From NCBI RefSeq assembly GCF_013367775.1, contig NZ_CP055157.1, positions 2,981,001 to 3,045,000 of the forward strand: a stretch of 64,000 bases of DNA, in the 5' to 3' direction. This DNA comes from Microbulbifer sp. YPW1. Its GTDB lineage: Bacteria > Pseudomonadota > Gammaproteobacteria > Pseudomonadales > Cellvibrionaceae. The position numbers were made by a program, and so were the translations under genes. This document shows, one piece after another, positions 36,089 to 46,100 of this stretch. Under the pieces are notes generated by a model, which did no database searches, was not told where the DNA came from, and saw nothing but the letters and a program-made list of their open reading frames with translations. Each line of letters starts with the position of its first letter. Positions within the stretch are counted from its first letter, which is position 1.

Positions 36089-37033
36089 ATGAGCTGGGTA
36101 CAGCGATACATCGACAATGTACGGACTTACCTGCCGGCGCAATTGCGCGAAGATGTCGGCAATGAACTTTATTCGGACCTGCAGGACCAGTGTGATGAGC
36201 TGAGTGGCTCGCTGGGGCGTCCCCTGACCGATGAGGAAGTGCTCACTTTGATCGCGGAAAAAGGCCACCCGATGGTAGTTGCGGCGGGCTACCAGTCGCG
36301 TCGTTCGCTGGTCAGTGAGCCCCTGTTTCCGTTGTATCTGCAGGTACTGAAGTTGGTGATTGCTGTGATTGCCGTGGTCTCTGCGATTGACGTGATTGCA
36401 GCATTGTATTTTGAAGTGAAGGTGAATTTTGTCCGCGCTGCTGTGAGCTGGTTTGCCGGTGTATATGAAGGCGCTATTCACGCTTTTGCCTGGGTAACCC
36501 TGGTGTTTTTCCTTGCCGGCGGAAAACTTGGCTACGGTAAGGTTCTCGAAAACTGGAATCCGCGCGCTCTGCCGAAAGTTGCGCATGGTGGACGCCGTAT
36601 ACAGCGCTTCGATTCCGCGGTGGAATTCGCGGTGACGCTGCTCGCTATGGCCTGGGTGAACGATATCTGGAGACTGCCGATGGCGGAGGGCGGGCTGAGA
36701 TTTTCTCCCGCGTTTGAGGCAGCTCTGCCGTGGTTGAATATTGCCCTCGGGCTCAGCGTGGTGATGTCACTGATCAAATTGGTGTCGCCCTACTGGACGC
36801 AACCGCGACTGTATGCAGACATTGCCCTGAACATTTGTTGGTTGGGGTTACTGGTGGTCTTGATGTCAATATACCCGCCTTTTTCACTGGAGTGGCAAGG
36901 CGGGGAAGTTTGGCAGCCGAGCGCCGGTGGCTGGCGTGCTGGTGTGGGTATTGTGATCGCAATTACAGGCTGGGATTTGCTGCAGAACCTGCGTGTGCTG
37001 CTGCGGCAGCGGGCGGAAGCCGCTGCACGGTAG
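36089..37033 (+). CDS. HAAS-domain membrane protein, partner of the PadR regulator
   Basis: A 314-residue protein. An N-terminal cytoplasmic HAAS-like domain (about 1-75: YIDNVRTYLPAQLREDVGNELYSDLQDQCDEL, GRPLTDEEVLTLIAEKGHP) is followed by about six membrane segments. HAAS proteins are usually encoded beside PadR regulators and are thought to relay membrane or envelope signals; the precise role is unknown. GAGGG seven bases before 36089 favours that start; an ATG at 36062 would add nine residues but lacks a well-placed site. Confidence 0.8.
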   Translation: MSWVQRYIDNVRTYLPAQLREDVGNELYSDLQDQCDELSGSLGRPLTDEEVLTLIAEKGHPMVVAAGYQSRRSLVSEPLFPLYLQVLKLVIAVIAVVSAIDVIAALYFEVKVNFVRAAVSWFAGVYEGAIHAFAWVTLVFFLAGGKLGYGKVLENWNPRALPKVAHGGRRIQRFDSAVEFAVTLLAMAWVNDIWRLPMAEGGLRFSPAFEAALPWLNIALGLSVVMSLIKLVSPYWTQPRLYADIALNICWLGLLVVLMSIYPPFSLEWQGGEVWQPSAGGWRAGVGIVIAITGWDLLQNLRVLLRQRAEAAAR

Positions 37034-37045
37034 CCAGCCCGCGCG

Positions 37046-37942
37046 TTAATCGCTTGCCGCGGTGGCAATGCGCTTAAAGGCAGCGGCGGCGGCAGAAAGC
37101 CCGCCACTGCTGCGGGTCAGAATACCTACCTGATGCACCACCTCCGGTTCCGCCAGTGGTTTGCACACCAGCCCGTAGCCGCGCATCTGCTCCTCACACA
37201 GACTGGGCACGGCACTGACGCCGAGCCCGGATTGCACGAGCCTGCCAATGGTGCTGAGCTGGTTTGCTTCACACAGCAAACGGGCGGTCTGCGCGCCGGG
37301 CTGACATTCGGCGAAGGCGCTATCCGTCCAGCGCCGTACCGCGGATCCTCGATTCATGGCAATAAATGCCACCTGTGCGAGGTCGCGCCAGCGCAGGTTT
37401 TTCTTTTTCCCGAGTCGGTGTCCCGCGGGTAGTACCGCAATAAAGCGATCATCGGCGATGGGGGTGAAGCTGAGGTTGCCAAGGTCATCCGGGCGGAAAC
37501 TGATGCCCAGTTCCGCGCGTCCGTCCTGTACCGCGCTGACCACCCGTTCCATCACGATATCCTCCAGTACGATATTGATATCCGGGTGCCGCCGGTGAAA
37601 CTTCTCCAGCAGGGCGGGCAATTGGTTGAGGGCATAGGCGGGAATCGCAGCAATGGAGAGCTGCCCGTGTTGCAGCTGGAAGCGCTGTTGCACCGCATCC
37701 AGTGTGTTATCCCAGTTGTGCAGCAGTTGCTGGGCGCGCTCCACAAACTGGGTACCCTCGGGGGTGAGCACCAGTTGCCGACCGTCCCGGCTGAATAGTT
37801 CACCGCCCAGGGATTCCTCCAGGCTGCGAATGGCGATGGATATGGCCGGCTGCGATACGTGCAGCTGCGCACTCGCCTCCGCCAGACTGTGGGTGCGGGC
37901 CACGGCCACGAAGGCCCGCAGTTGCTTGATGGTGGCGCTCAA
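37046..37942 (-). CDS. LysR-family transcriptional regulator
   Basis: A 298-residue regulator: winged helix (IKQLRAFVAVARTHSLAEASAQLHVSQPAISIAIRSLEESLGGELFSR) and a type 2 periplasmic-binding-like effector domain (about 90-290). It is divergent from acetoacetyl-CoA synthetase across 269 bp, so it likely controls that gene in response to a ketone-body or amino-acid catabolite. The intervening DNA is AT-rich with GTTAA-N7-TTAAC around 37985-38001. Confidence 0.93.
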   Translation of the reverse strand: MSATIKQLRAFVAVARTHSLAEASAQLHVSQPAISIAIRSLEESLGGELFSRDGRQLVLTPEGTQFVERAQQLLHNWDNTLDAVQQRFQLQHGQLSIAAIPAYALNQLPALLEKFHRRHPDINIVLEDIVMERVVSAVQDGRAELGISFRPDDLGNLSFTPIADDRFIAVLPAGHRLGKKKNLRWRDLAQVAFIAMNRGSAVRRWTDSAFAECQPGAQTARLLCEANQLSTIGRLVQSGLGVSAVPSLCEEQMRGYGLVCKPLAEPEVVHQVGILTRSSGGLSAAAAAFKRIATAASD

Positions 37943-38211
37943 GTCGGATTTCCCTGCTGTGCCGGTGGTCTGGATGAGATATCAGTTAAGTAAATATTAA
38001 CAAATATAAAAAAGTTTAAATTAGTTTTAACTGTTAGACCAAGGCATGATTGTCTCCTTGGCGAGACCGAGAATAATGATCAGCGGTCACAGCGCGGTGA
38101 CGCAGGCGGAGACCGCCCGCGGCCCCACACAAACCAATAACAAGCGCCATACTTGCGGGAAGCTGTTTCCCCCGCAGGTTTCCGCAGCAAAATCGAGAGA
38201 GTTTGGTCGAA

Positions 38212-40185
38212 ATGAGCAATCCCGTAGCGCCCCTTTGGCAACCCACCCCCGAAGCCGTAGCCCGTACCCAGATGGACCAGTTTCGTCGCCGGGTGAATGA
38301 GCAGCACCGGCTGTCACTGCAGGATTACAGCGCCCTGTACCAGTGGTCTGTGGATAACCGGGCCTCTTTCTGGGGGGAGCTGTGGGGTTTTGGCGAGGTT
38401 GTCGCCAGTGAGCGCGGCGAGCGGGTATTGGGGAAAGACACCATGCCCGGCGCCGAGTGGTTTCCGGATGCGCGCCTGAACTTCGCCGAAAACCTGCTGA
38501 AGTTCCGCGATGATCGGGTCGCCCTGATCGAGCGTCTCGAGAATGGTCGTCGCCGCCAGCTAACCTATGCCGAACTCTTTGACAGGGTCGAGCAGCTGGC
38601 ATCGGCACTGGTCAGCGCCGGTGTTGGCAAGGGCGACCGGGTAGCGGGTTTTATGCCCAACATCATCGATACCGCAGTGGCGATGCTCGCCACCACCAGC
38701 CTGGGGGCCATCTGGACCTCCTGTTCCCCGGATTTCGGAATCAACGGGGTATTGGACCGCTTCGGCCAGGTTGAGCCCAAGGTGCTGTTCGCCTGTGAGG
38801 GCTACTTCTATAACGGCAAGACTATTGATTCCCTGCCGCGCCTGGCGCAGATCGTCGAGAAGATTGAATCCATCCAGCAGCTGGTAGTGGTGCCCGTGGC
38901 GCGCGATGCCGCGCAGACCGCGGATGCCATCGGTGACCTCGATCGGGCCATCACCCTGGACGCGTTTATCGGCACAGCACCCACGCGCGCACTGAGCTTT
39001 GAGCAGACCGAGTTCAACCACCCGCTGTATATCATGTACTCCTCCGGTACGACCGGCGTGCCCAAATGTATCGTGCACGGTGTGGGCGGTACCCTGCTGC
39101 AGCATATTAAAGAACACCGTCTGCACACCGATGTTTCCCGCGACGACACCCTGTTTTACTTCACCACCTGTGGCTGGATGATGTGGAACTGGTTGGTGAG
39201 CGGGCTGGCCTGTGGCGCCACCCTGGTGTTGTACGATGGTTCGCCGTTCTACCCGGCAGCCCAGTGCCTGTGGGATATGGCGGACGAGGAAAACATCAGT
39301 GTGTTCGGCACCAGTGCCAAATACATTGCCGCGCTGGAAAAAGCCGGCTGCAAACCCCGTGAGAGCCACAAACTGGAGCGTTTGCGCGCGGTACTTTCCA
39401 CCGGCTCCCCACTGGCCCATGAGGGATTCCGCTACGTGTACCGGGATATCAAGTCGGATGTCTGCCTGTCTTCCATTTCCGGCGGTACCGACATTGTCTC
39501 GTGTTTTGCCCTGGGCAATCCGGTGTTGCCGGTGTATCCCGGCGAGTTGCAGTGTCGCGGACTCGGTATGGCGGTAGAGGTCTGGAACGACGACGGCAAG
39601 GCGGTACTGGAAGACAAGGGAGAGCTGGTTTGCGCCAAGTCTTTCCCGTGTATGCCCATCGGTTTCTGGAATGACCCCGACGGCAGCAAATACCACGATG
39701 CCTACTTCGACAGCTGGCCCGGTGTCTGGGCCCATGGGGACTATGCGGAAATCACCGAACACGGCGGCGTGATCATCTATGGTCGTTCCGATGCGGTGCT
39801 CAACCCCGGTGGTGTGCGTATCGGCACCGCAGAAATCTACCGCCAGGTGGAAAAGGTTGAGGAGGTGCTGGACAGCATCTGCATCGGCCAGGAGTGGCGC
39901 GACGATGTACGAGTGGTGCTGTTTGTGGTGTTGCGTGAAGGCCTGACCCTGGACGACGACCTGATCCAGAAGATTCGAACCACGATTCGCGCCAATACCA
40001 CACCCCGCCATGTGCCGGCCAAAGTGATCCAGGTTGCGGATATCCCGCGTACCATCAGCGGCAAGATTGTGGAGCTGGCAGTGCGCAACGTGGTGCACGG
40101 CAAGCCGGTCAAGAATCAGGAGGCGCTGGCCAATCCGGAAGCGCTGAAGCTGTATGAAAAACTGCCTGAGCTCGCAGGTGAATAA
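38212..40185 (+). CDS. Acetoacetyl-CoA synthetase
   Basis: A 657-residue adenylate-forming enzyme activating acetoacetate with CoA and ATP. The N-terminal cap SNPVAPLWQPTPEAVARTQM and LWGFGEVVASER are typical of AACS; YSSGTTGVPKCIVHGVGG is the ATP motif, GWMMWNWLVSGLACGATLVLYDG is diagnostic, and the catalytic lysine is in IPRTISGKIVELAV. It salvages ketone bodies or products of leucine or polyhydroxybutyrate breakdown. The start ATG (MSNPVAPLW) is preferred over TTG at 38203, although the ribosome-binding site is weak. Confidence 0.94.
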   Translation: MSNPVAPLWQPTPEAVARTQMDQFRRRVNEQHRLSLQDYSALYQWSVDNRASFWGELWGFGEVVASERGERVLGKDTMPGAEWFPDARLNFAENLLKFRDDRVALIERLENGRRRQLTYAELFDRVEQLASALVSAGVGKGDRVAGFMPNIIDTAVAMLATTSLGAIWTSCSPDFGINGVLDRFGQVEPKVLFACEGYFYNGKTIDSLPRLAQIVEKIESIQQLVVVPVARDAAQTADAIGDLDRAITLDAFIGTAPTRALSFEQTEFNHPLYIMYSSGTTGVPKCIVHGVGGTLLQHIKEHRLHTDVSRDDTLFYFTTCGWMMWNWLVSGLACGATLVLYDGSPFYPAAQCLWDMADEENISVFGTSAKYIAALEKAGCKPRESHKLERLRAVLSTGSPLAHEGFRYVYRDIKSDVCLSSISGGTDIVSCFALGNPVLPVYPGELQCRGLGMAVEVWNDDGKAVLEDKGELVCAKSFPCMPIGFWNDPDGSKYHDAYFDSWPGVWAHGDYAEITEHGGVIIYGRSDAVLNPGGVRIGTAEIYRQVEKVEEVLDSICIGQEWRDDVRVVLFVVLREGLTLDDDLIQKIRTTIRANTTPRHVPAKVIQVADIPRTISGKIVELAVRNVVHGKPVKNQEALANPEALKLYEKLPELAGE

Positions 40186-40214
40186 CTGCCGCCAGGCGAA
40201 CCGCGGTAACCAGC

Positions 40215-40245
40215 AAAAAAGCCGGATTCAGCAGACTGATCCGGC
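40215..40245 (-). terminator. Terminator of the small membrane protein gene
   Basis: On the minus strand GCCGGAT and ATCCGGC pair around an 11-nt loop and are followed by TTTTTT. It lies about 70 bp downstream of the 57-residue gene and 30 bp after the AACS stop on the other strand, so it separates the convergent genes. Confidence 0.75.
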
Positions 40246-40276
40246 ACAAGGCTAGGCATTTTCTCAGCAAGCTGTG

Positions 40277-40300
40277 GCCCGGGAACTAAGGTTCCCGGGC
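40277..40300. repeat. 10-bp perfect hairpin in the small-gene trailer
   Basis: GCCCGGGAAC and GTTCCCGGGC pair perfectly around TAAG, between the small gene's stop and its terminator. A stem with the same core, CCGGGAA / TTCCCGG, recurs at 55857-55882 upstream of recA. Confidence 0.7.
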
Positions 40301-40313
40301 TTCTGCGTTTGGG

Positions 40314-40487
40314 TTATGCCGTTTTCATTCGGTGACCGGTGTCCGCCTTCTCCAATCGCGCCTGCTCTTCATTCATCTTGCGCAGCGCCATCCGGGTAAT
40401 ATACCCGCCCATCACACATACAAAGGCGATGATGCCCAGGCTCAGTAGGCCGGAAAAACTGGTGAACAGGTCGATCATTGCATCCAT
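40314..40487 (-). CDS. 57-residue membrane protein, DUF3149-like
   Basis: A small gene encoding MDAMIDLFTSFSGLLSLGII, continuing through one membrane helix to a charged tail (MALRKMNEEQARLEKA). The plan of short amphipathic start, single helix and charged tail resembles DUF3149 proteins of marine gammaproteobacteria; function unknown. GGAGG lies four bases before the ATG and a T-tailed terminator follows, so it has its own expression signals. The opposite strand carries no better frame. Confidence 0.75.
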   Translation of the reverse strand: MDAMIDLFTSFSGLLSLGIIAFVCVMGGYITRMALRKMNEEQARLEKADTGHRMKTA

Positions 40488-40805
40488 GATTGCCTCCGCG
40501 ATTGATTCGGCGGGGATTGTTCGTTTTCCCCAGCCACTTGCCTTTAACTGACTCCAGTGTAAAGTGGCGCCGATTGCGCCCCTTGATCCAGGTCAAGGGA
40601 CCTGTAGTTTGCCGCCTATTTCAGCGGATTCCGGGCTTTGATTACGCATTGTTCGGAGGGTTGGCGGCCGGTGATACATCGCCAGCTGTGCTACCCGGAA
40701 TGAACGATTCTGCGCTAGGCTTGCGTTACGCTGTAGAAAACGGATTCCGGTATCTGTTCACAAGAACTCAGCCTCTATAAATCAATAATTTCACGGAAGA
40801 TAAAT
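40488..40805. other. Noncoding gap between the small membrane protein and the next gene
   Basis: About 318 bp. A 96-codon plus-strand frame spans it but overlaps the promoter and ribosome-binding site of the minus-strand small gene and resembles no family. It should hold promoters for both flanking genes; no other feature was seen. Confidence 0.5.
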
Positions 40806-41192
40806 ATGATTACCTATCTATACTGGGCCGCTGTTATTTCGCTGGTCGTACTGTCCCTGTTTGCAGGCAGTCGGTTTGGTAGCCTGGGTAAAGGTGCCAT
40901 TGTCGGTGCCGTCATCTTTCTCGCCGGCTGGCTTGCCTATTACTTCCATTTCGAACAGGTGTTCGTGAAACGCTTCGGTGGGGTGATGCGTATCACTGTG
41001 CCGGAGGGGCAGCGCCATCTGGGCGCCACCTGGAAAGATGACAACCTCTGGGTGGAAAACTACGACCCCGAAAGCAACGAGTGCATCTTCAGCGAATATT
41101 CCAAGGGCAACCTGCTGGAAGGGCGGGTCATCGTCCGCAACTGTAACCCGTTGATGGAGCGCACCGGCTCAGCGACGGCGCCCGGACGCTGA
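40806..41192 (+). CDS. Hypothetical membrane protein
   Basis: A 128-residue protein with two N-terminal membrane segments (about 5-20 and 28-48, YLYWAAVISLVVLSLFAG and GAIVGAVIFLAGWLAYYF) and a soluble C-terminal part (TVPEGQRHLGATWKDDNLWVEN). GGAAG precedes the start. Not recognised; it lies just upstream of tamA but separated by a 127-bp gap. Confidence 0.65.
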   Translation: MITYLYWAAVISLVVLSLFAGSRFGSLGKGAIVGAVIFLAGWLAYYFHFEQVFVKRFGGVMRITVPEGQRHLGATWKDDNLWVENYDPESNECIFSEYSKGNLLEGRVIVRNCNPLMERTGSATAPGR

Positions 41193-41319
41193 ATTGTCTC
41201 AAGGGGCTGGCCAGATCATCGACGTAACCCCTCGACTGGCATACCGGCCGGTGGTGTAAAGTCCGGTAAAGTTGCGCCGACTGCGGCAACTTTCACGGGC
41301 GCTCGGCGTCGCAGTGTTG

Positions 41320-43167
41320 ATGATTGGCAAACGGATATTTGTCTTGCGCGTATTTTTCTTCGCTTCCAGGGTTTCCCGCTTTCAGATCGCGGCGTGCGCG
41401 CTGTTGGCGCTATCGTTGTTGCTGTTGCCACAGGCGGGTAATGCCCTGCCATTTTTCGACAACCTGCCCAAATTCAAAATCCGTGTATCCGAAGACCGCG
41501 AGCTTCAGGACTGGCTGAAAGACCAGGTCAAGGAGCAGCGCAAATCCAGCAGTGTGCTCAAGGCCTACGAGGATCCACTGGATGTGGCCCGCTACGAGCG
41601 CGGTACGCTGGAAAAGCTGCTGCGTTCGCGCGGTTATTACGATGGCCGGGTTCGGCAATCGGTGACTGATGGCGAGATCCTGTACCGGGTCGTTCCCGGG
41701 CCGCTGTACCGCATTAAATCTCTCGAAGTGAATATGCCTCCGCACCTCAAGTCGGGTTTCCCGGGTGTGGGATTACGGGAGGGTGAACCCTTGGAGGCGG
41801 AAAAGGTCACCGAGGGCGTTAAACGTATTGAAAATTACCTGGCGGAAAATGCCTGCCTGCTGAATGTGGATGTGGATTACCAGGCGACGGTCATTCACAG
41901 CGAACATGCGGCGAGACTGGAATACCGTGTGGCGCAGAGCCCCGAGGTAAATATTGGACAGGTGTATGTGGAAGGGGTGACCACGGTCGATGAGGACTTT
42001 CTGCGCAAGCGCCTGAAGCTGGAACCCGGGGATTGTTTCTCTCGCGGAAAAATGGATGCGGCCAAGCTGCGCCTGCTGCGCACCAACCTGATTGCCGGGG
42101 TGAACGCGGAGGTTTCCGAGCCCAGCGCAGGGATTGTGGATATCACTTTTCTGGTGATCGAGCGCAAGCACCGCACGATTCGTCTGGGGGTGGGGTACAC
42201 GTCCGATGAGGGGGCTGGAGTCTCGGCGGGCTGGGAACACCGCAATATCCTCGGTCGCGGTGAAAAGATTGAGGTGGAAACCCGGGTCAACGAGGTAAAG
42301 CAGTCCCTCAAGACGGAGCTCCTGGTACCGCGCTTCTTTCGCGATGATCAGGATTTTTCCGCCAAGGCCGAAGCATCCAATGAAGAACGGGATTCTTACG
42401 AGGCGCGGTCCGTCACCATCGGCGGCATTATTTCCCGCCGTCATACCAAACACCGCACCTTCAGTGTGGGTAGCGAGCTGAAGTTCAGTAAGGTGCAGGA
42501 AGAGGGCGAGCAGAGCGAAAACTACAACCTGCTGTCGTTTCCCCTCGGGCTCAAAATTGATACCACCGACAACCTGCTTGATGCCCACAAGGGGGCGACC
42601 GTGGCCCTGGAGGTCAAACCGTATTTCGATCTGCGGGGCTCGGGCACCCGGTTTGTAAAAAATACCCTGGTTGCCACCGGTTACCTCACTGCGGAAGAGA
42701 CCCGCTTTGATCCCACCCTGGCGGTGCGCATCAAGGCCGGTGTCATCAGTGGTATCGACAACCTGGATATTCCAGCGGACGAACGTTTCTATGCCGGCGG
42801 TGGTGGCTCGGTGCGTGGCTACGCCTACCAGGCCCTGGGGCCGCGGCGCCTGATCCCCTCTACGGTGCCCGGCGAGCCGCCGACCCTGTCTGATCCCATC
42901 GGTGGACGCGCACTCAGCGAAGTCTCTTTCGAGGGCCGTTTCCGGTTTACCGAAACCTGGGGCGGTGTCCTGTTCCTCGATGGCGGTAATGCCTACGCCG
43001 ATCCGCAGCCGAGTTTTGATGACCTCTACTGGGGTGTCGGCCTGGGGGTACGTTATATGACGTCCTTCGCGCCACTGCGGTTTGATATCGCCTTCCCGCT
43101 GGACCGTCGTGATGATCTGGACGACAGCAGTTACCAGATTTACGTCAGTCTCGGACAGGCGTTCTGA
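41320..43167 (+). CDS. tamA: Translocation and assembly module outer-membrane protein
   Basis: About 615 residues. Signal segment (ACALLALSLLLLPQAGNA/LPFF), three POTRA domains (about 60-275: SRGYYDGRVRQSVTDG, VNIGQVYVEGVTTVDEDFLRKRL) and a C-terminal Omp85 barrel with the conserved GGGGSVRGYAYQALGP motif and the final aromatic residue (LGQAF). With TamB it inserts autotransporters and other outer-membrane proteins. The exact start is uncertain; the frame is open to a TTG at 41272, and no strong ribosome-binding site decides it. tamB begins 3 bp after the stop. Confidence 0.92.
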   Translation: MIGKRIFVLRVFFFASRVSRFQIAACALLALSLLLLPQAGNALPFFDNLPKFKIRVSEDRELQDWLKDQVKEQRKSSSVLKAYEDPLDVARYERGTLEKLLRSRGYYDGRVRQSVTDGEILYRVVPGPLYRIKSLEVNMPPHLKSGFPGVGLREGEPLEAEKVTEGVKRIENYLAENACLLNVDVDYQATVIHSEHAARLEYRVAQSPEVNIGQVYVEGVTTVDEDFLRKRLKLEPGDCFSRGKMDAAKLRLLRTNLIAGVNAEVSEPSAGIVDITFLVIERKHRTIRLGVGYTSDEGAGVSAGWEHRNILGRGEKIEVETRVNEVKQSLKTELLVPRFFRDDQDFSAKAEASNEERDSYEARSVTIGGIISRRHTKHRTFSVGSELKFSKVQEEGEQSENYNLLSFPLGLKIDTTDNLLDAHKGATVALEVKPYFDLRGSGTRFVKNTLVATGYLTAEETRFDPTLAVRIKAGVISGIDNLDIPADERFYAGGGGSVRGYAYQALGPRRLIPSTVPGEPPTLSDPIGGRALSEVSFEGRFRFTETWGGVLFLDGGNAYADPQPSFDDLYWGVGLGVRYMTSFAPLRFDIAFPLDRRDDLDDSSYQIYVSLGQAF

Positions 43168-43170
43168 ACC

Positions 43171-46100
43171 ATGGCTGATTCAAACGTCCCCAACCCCGTC
43201 CCGCCCGCAGGCGCTTCCAAACACAGGTCGCGCAAACGCTGGCCGCGCGCGCCGCGCCTGACGCTGATTGCCGCCAGCCTGCTGTTGCCTCTGTTGATGG
43301 CGATTTTCCTGGTGGGTTCCGAAAGTGGTCGCGAGGCGATTACCCGCGGTGGTCTGGCTATCGCCCGTCACTATTTGCCGGACCTGGAAATCAATGCGGA
43401 AGGGTTGCGCAGCCAGGCGCTGGGCCTCTGGTATTTCGAGCGTCTGCAGGTGCGCTACAAAGAGCGCCCCATGATCGAGGCACATCAGTTGACCCTGCAT
43501 GTGGATATCCAGCGCCTGTTGCGCAATCAGATTCATATCCCGGAGCTGAGTGCCCACACCTTCCTGTTCGATAACACGCTGCTGGGGGAATACCTGCAGG
43601 CCCACGTGAGTGAAGAGGAGGTGGAAGACGCAGCCGAGGAGGTGGACGACCCCACTATGCCGGCGATCTGGCTGGAGCGGCTCGCGGTGGAGCAGCTTAC
43701 CGTCATCGACGCTGCGCTGAAGGATTTTCCGGTGGTGGCGGTCAACGGTCACGGCAGTTACCGCTGGCCCGGTCGCGAGTCCGCCCTGGCGCTGGAGATC
43801 GATGAAATCCAGGGCAGCGCAATGCATGTGCAACTGGATGGCCGCATGCAGAGCGATACCATCTATGCATTGACCCTGTCTGCGAGTGAGCAAAGCGGTG
43901 GTTTTCTCGGTCGCACCTTGCAACTGCCTGCCGGTGAAGTGCTCGATGCCGATGGCCGCTTTCTGCTGGAGCTGGCCGGTGACAATCAGCTCAATGTGAC
44001 CGTGGAGCAGTTTTCCCTGCCGCTGGTGCATCACCGCTTCGGCCTCGCGGGAAGTGCGGAGGTGGTGCTCGCGCCCTGGTCGGTATCTACCGACGAGTTG
44101 TCGCTCACCGTGGATGAATCCCGTCACGCCCTGCGCGGTCAGATCAATGGCGAGTCCATGGACCTGAAGCTGCAGTTAAACCGTTTGCCGATAGCCATTT
44201 CGCAGCCCTGGCAGGATTACCTGCAGGGCGGCTGGCTGTCGGCAGATCTGGCCGTAAAGGGGCCGCTCGCACTGCCCAGTGCGGACGGTACCCTGGAGCT
44301 CAGGTCCAGCTATCAGGAGCAGCCGCTACATGTGACCGGCGAAGTGGAGACCGTAAAAGAAGTTATCCACATTCGCACCGCGCGTGTGGAGCTGGCCGAT
44401 GCGGCGCTGGACGCAAGCGGCAGTGTGGATATCGGCGCTGAATCCATTGACCTGAAAGCGGTGATCGAGCAGTTGGCGGTGGCCGAGATACGCAAGATCC
44501 TGGCAGCGTTAAAAGAAACCCGTGATGTGGAGATTCCCCCGGAACTTGATGGATTCATCGAGCGCCTGCAGGTGACCGCAGCCGGTCCGTGGAAGAATCC
44601 CCAGCTCACGGTGCAACTCGATAGCGCGGCGCAGTACCGGGAGCTGGATGCCACCCTGCAAGGGCACGGCATCGGCAATCTGGACACCTTCGCGATCAGC
44701 GATCTGGTACTCGAGGGGAATGGGCTGCGCGTCAGTGGTAGCGGTGAGGTCGATATACAGGGCAAGGCGCTGCAGTTTCAGCTGGATGTGGCGGCGCGCG
44801 GGCTGTTGCCAGCGGAACAGTTCGGAGTGCCAGTGGACCCGGGAACCAAGGTCGACCTGGATGCGGTAGTGTCTGTGGTCGGGCCTTTCAGCAACCCCAA
44901 AATGTCCGCGCGGCTGTCGTCCGATGGCCACTATCGGGAATACCGCTATCGCCTGCGCGGCGGCGCGGCCGGTAACGCGGAAGAGCTTACCTTTGACCGT
45001 CTGCGCCTGGATCTCTATACCGATGGCGCCGCGCAGCCCGCGGAGTCCAGCGCCCAGTCGCTGGTGGCTGGCGAAGTGGAAGAGCCGGGCCAGGACTACC
45101 CGCTGCAGCAATCCCGTGAGCGGGTGCGGGGGGCGGCAGCCCTGGCCGCCGACTCCGAGGCCGCTCGCCAGCGGGGTAATGCCTGGCTGGAGCTGAACGG
45201 TGTGGTGGAGCCGAAGGCGCAGCGTGCTACCGGTAGTGTGGCCGGGCGCAATATTCCGCTCGGGCTGGCCAAACTGGCCGGCGTGCAATTACCCCCCTCG
45301 CTGACCGGTGAACTCAGTATCGACGGCCAGTTCTCCGGGCCCTTTGCTTCCCCGGAAGCCACCGCAAATATCCTCGGTCTGGGTGAGTTTCGCGGGGAAC
45401 CCTGGCACGTACAGGGCGATGTGAGTTACGGCAAGGCGCAGATCATGCTGTCCGAGGTCAAGCTGCTGTGGGCGGGACGCAACCAGCTCACCGCCGATGG
45501 CAGCCTGAGCGAGCAGGCGCTGGATCTGGAGGTGCGCGCCCAGGCGGTGCTGGCGGATTTCGAAGAGTGGATCAGCGCGGATATCAGTGACAGTGGCGAG
45601 CTGTCACTGTGGGCCACCGCGCGGGGTACCCCACAAAACCCGGATCTCGAGGGAGAGCTCAAAATCAGCGGGAGCGCGCCCGCACTGCGGGACGATGCGC
45701 TGGTACAGTCGCCACTCACGCTGTTGCTGAATTGGCAAACCCGCGCCGGTAACCTGGATATCAATCTGGACGCCGGGCATGGCAGTCGCACAGCCGCCGA
45801 TGCACAGGCCACGCTGGCAATCGCGCCGATTCTGGAGCAGTTGTTCCGGGAGAAGCCCGCAGGTGAGTCGCCGCCACTGCCGGTAGATTTCCGTGCCAGC
45901 GGCAATGCAGACCTGGCAGCCCTGGGCGCGTTTTTTGACCCGGAAATTCACTCCATGCGCGGCAAGCTCGACTTCAACCTGTCCGCAAATGGCACGACGC
46001 AGTCGCCCAATGCGCGGGGCAAGATCAACCTGCGCGACGGCTACTACGAGCACCGTCCCAGCAATACCCGCCTGCGCAGTATCGTGTTTGTGGCGGATCT

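Noticed and set aside
38560..40098. 512-codon open frame on the minus strand
   Set aside because: Fully antisense to acetoacetyl-CoA synthetase, His/Gly/Gln-rich shadow composition, no motif.
40490..40780. 96-codon plus-strand frame
   Set aside because: It covers the promoter and ribosome-binding site of the 57-residue minus-strand gene and has no family resemblance or good start signal.
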